Assembly (NCBI GenBank): GCA_018398765.1
Contig: JAHBMJ010001249.1
Coordinates: forward strand, 1 to 33,538
From: Chromera velia
Taxonomy: Eukaryota > Sar > Chromeraceae
DNA length: 33,538 bases
Direction of reading: 5' to 3'
The stretch's first letter is position 1; each line of letters starts with the position of its first letter. The position numbers and the translations under genes are program-made. The notes below the pieces were generated by a model that did not search any database, was not told the DNA's origin, and saw only the letters and a list, made by a program, of their open reading frames with translations. Of the stretch, positions 31,021 through 33,538 are shown piece after piece.

Positions 31021-33538
31021 CCTCAAGTCCCCCGTTCATTTTGGAGGAGACCTGCAGTTATGCACAAGTTACGACAGCCATTTGTATATATTGTCAAGCT
31101 ATCATTTGCCATGGTAATTTTTGTCAGGAATATCCAGGTGGACAAAGAAAACGCAGAGGATACGAATTCTCTCCGACACATGCCGATATCCTCAGCTCGT
31201 TCAATCTTCAATTAAACAACTCAGTCTGTACAATCGCACCATGCAAACACATTCTATTCATCTTCTTTTTAGTTGGCAATGCCATAAAATTGAACCGACG
31301 GTTCTCTTTCTGAGAGCAGGTGCCACGGCCTTTCCCACCCTCGACTTGACCATCCTCTTCCCTCGCTCTTTTGATCCCCACACTTTCACATTCACATTCA
31401 GAAGGAGGCATGGTGCTTTTGCAGATAAACTGACCTCAAGTGACCTGACAGAGACTACATAAAGAGGTTGTGGGAGGGAGGAGAGGACCGGTCTAAGGGG
31501 GGGAAACTTAACCGGGTGTGGGAGGGACGGAGGGGGATGAAGAAATGGGGGGGTGGCTGGCGAGGTGTGATGGGTAGTACCTGCTGATAGTATGCGTGCA
31601 CGGCGGGGTGGCGGCGATGCTGGTTTGTGGATGAGCCTGTCTGTGGGGCAGGTAGGTGTGGGGGCTTGTGGAGGAGGGGGGGCAGCGAAGCATGCCAGCT
31701 ATGAAGGAAGCGTATCCTCTAGACTTGCTCCCAGCATCCAAGCTGCCCTCTCAAATTGTCTCTGCATGCATGCGATACAGGACAGGAAACTTTGAACATA
31801 CCACTGATACGTGCATGCATGAGGGCATTAAATTTCCACTTATCTAATTCATCGATGGATAGTTCACTTCTCAATCCCGAGAGACCCTTCCATTCACCCA
31901 TACAACCCACACGCCTAGCTGCATGCGGCTGCATGACTTAGAGGTTGCATGCACAATGGAATCTAGTGCACCTGAGGATTACGAGTTGTGCGGACTCATA
32001 AGTTTATGCCCGGACAAATAACAATCATACAAGCATGTCAAACATGGGTCTCAGAGGTCATTCATGATATATCAGGTTTGAATTTTTCTAGGCACGCGGA
32101 CGGCTGTATTTCTGGGGGCTTTCTTTTCACACACTTGGAAGAATGTCCTCTTCTCGTGTTGGCTCCCTGGGAGACTTGTGCGGAGTAAATAGTGACAACA
32201 CGGTGCGTGGCAGTTTGGATTAGAAAAGAAGTGACGCAAGAAGGCTAGTTAGTATATGTATGGGCGGGCTGACTCTGAGATTGTATCTCTGACTAAGTCT
32301 CTGAAGGATAATAAACGCACGTAGATCACCCTCTAAAGCCCCTCTATCTCGATCTTTCAAAAGGTCTTCACGTCGAAATCGACCTTGTCGATCTTGATCC
32401 TGCATGGAGAGAAAAAATATGCGTCGAATTATGTAAAAAAGGGTTGCTCGATCGTTCATAGTTTTTACCCCTTCCACCCTGTCTCTTTTGCGGTTTCCCT
32501 AAGGCTTGCATGATTCCTACCCAGGCTTTTCCTTATCCTTCCCGCCCTGCATGCCCCTCCTTAATTCCTTGCATGTCCTTCTCTATTGTTGTATGTGACT
32601 TCACGAATCATGCACTGTTGCATGGGAGGCATTGACTGACTAGCTTCCGCGGTCTTTCACATTCAGAGCAGCCCTTAGGAACTGCTCAGCCCCGGGATTG
32701 AGCGTAAAGGCGATCCCAAAATTTGCCCCCGAAATATCTTTAAGAAGCCTTCTGAGACTGCATCCACCCATCCATCTATCCATTCATTCAAAAATTACAT
32801 GCATCTTGCAAATGGAAGTGGACCATAGAATCTTTTCGCATGTTTAACTTAAAAAAAAATGAAAGAGACTCAATCAAAAAAGGGGATAGAGAGCTTGGAC
32901 CTGACTTGAAAGCGTGAAACGACGTTCAAAGGACTCAAAACTCTAAGTGAATACCGTGTGAACGGGCGGAAAGGGCCTTGAAAAGACAAAAGAACGTTGA
33001 CAGCTTTGGGGTCAAACGAAATCGAACGAAGCCAGAAGGACCAGAATGGAATAGACCATATATTTCAGACTGACCGCCCTTAATTCGGTAAAGCAGGACG
33101 ACCTTCTATTCTAAAAGCGTCCACTCATGCAGATTTCAAGCCCTAGCTAGCCCTAGCTGCGTTTTCTGCTGTTTGTCGAGGAAAAGGGGATTCTCTGCTT
33201 AATTCAGGACTTCGCAGAACGGATGTTGCTGCATTCTAGGATGTTGCTGTAGCGTACCAGGTCTCCCAACTCCTGTGCCACGAAAGCGTTGAACTTTTCT
33301 ATGCGCTGCTATCTTATGGGTCTGCAGTCGTGCCAGTGTTGCGGTCTCCTCAGGCTTCGGCAGGCGAAGCAGTTCCTTTCTAGAGTTCCTTTTCTTCATC
33401 TGCCGTGAAGAATCCCTCTTCTTCCCCCCCCTCCACAACTTCGTTCGCAAGGCTTAGTGTGTTTTTCACTACTTGCTTTCTTAGCAGATGATCCTCTACC
33501 CCTCCAGCCACCACCCAACGGCTTATGAGACTTTGAGC
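31021..33538. other. Repeat-like terminal region without a supported gene
   Basis: Frames are short and on both strands. The largest at the right end (33450-33199, minus, 83 codons, Arg/Lys-rich) has no recognisable motif and could be part of an exon of a gene beyond the window. A G-rich stretch at 31465-31690 and a cluster of GCATGC-type palindromes at 31760-31950 are the only distinctive sequences. Confidence 0.4.

Noticed and set aside
31121-31462. A 113-codon plus-strand frame
   Set aside because: No motif, no splice partner, composition like flanking non-coding DNA, and it overlaps other short frames.

Overview
The window is nuclear DNA from a eukaryote. Every recognisable protein is split by GT-AG introns, there are no operons or ribosome-binding sites, and introns and spacers carry long microsatellites. 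The mix of a very long ribonuclease-inhibitor-type LRR protein, a tandem CxH/CxxC protein, a GT41 glycosyltransferase and a secreted histidine-brace (LPMO-like) protein suggests a unicellular alveolate or stramenopile alga, and a chromerid such as Chromera is my best guess. That assignment is inference from family content and style, not from a marker gene. I see no rRNA, tRNA, CRISPR array or organelle gene.

Layout. (1) 1-1480: GA microsatellite and upstream DNA with a TATA-like box. (2) 1481-3513 (+): three-exon gene for a 416-aa secreted LPMO-like protein. (3) 4243-5924: non-autonomous DNA transposon with terminal inverted repeats (TIRs) and an 11-bp target-site duplication. (4) 6316-9596 (-): three-exon gene for an 876-aa METTL21/methyltransferase-16-like enzyme with a large low-complexity N-terminal extension. 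(5) 10706-15554 (+), divergent from the previous gene: eight-exon gene for an 809-aa GT41 (O-GlcNAc-transferase-type) enzyme with an N-terminal signal peptide and a C-terminal HDEL. (6) 16013-17044: second TIR element with a near-perfect 8-bp duplication, holding a GAGT satellite and a fragment of the first element family. (7) 17072 to at least 21006 (-): LRR protein gene, with weaker 5' exons up to about 22.8 kb. (8) 24237-27668 (+): eight-exon gene for a 504-aa probable nuclear protein with two tandem Cys/His units. (9) 27669-33538: repeat-rich DNA with decayed duplicated segments and no gene I can defend.

Exon models were built by hand from protein continuity, splice dinucleotides and phase. 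For the LPMO-like, methyltransferase, GT41 and Cys/His genes the summed exon lengths are exact multiples of three (1251, 2631, 2430 and 1515 bases, stop included), which supports the models. No transcripts were available. The genes do not form an obvious pathway. The LPMO-like protein and the GT41 enzyme both enter the secretory pathway, while the LRR, methyltransferase and Cys/His proteins show no signal peptide and are probably intracellular.

The most notable observation is the GT41 enzyme. Members of this family are normally nucleocytoplasmic, but this model carries both an ER entry signal and an ER retention signal, implying a lumenal enzyme.
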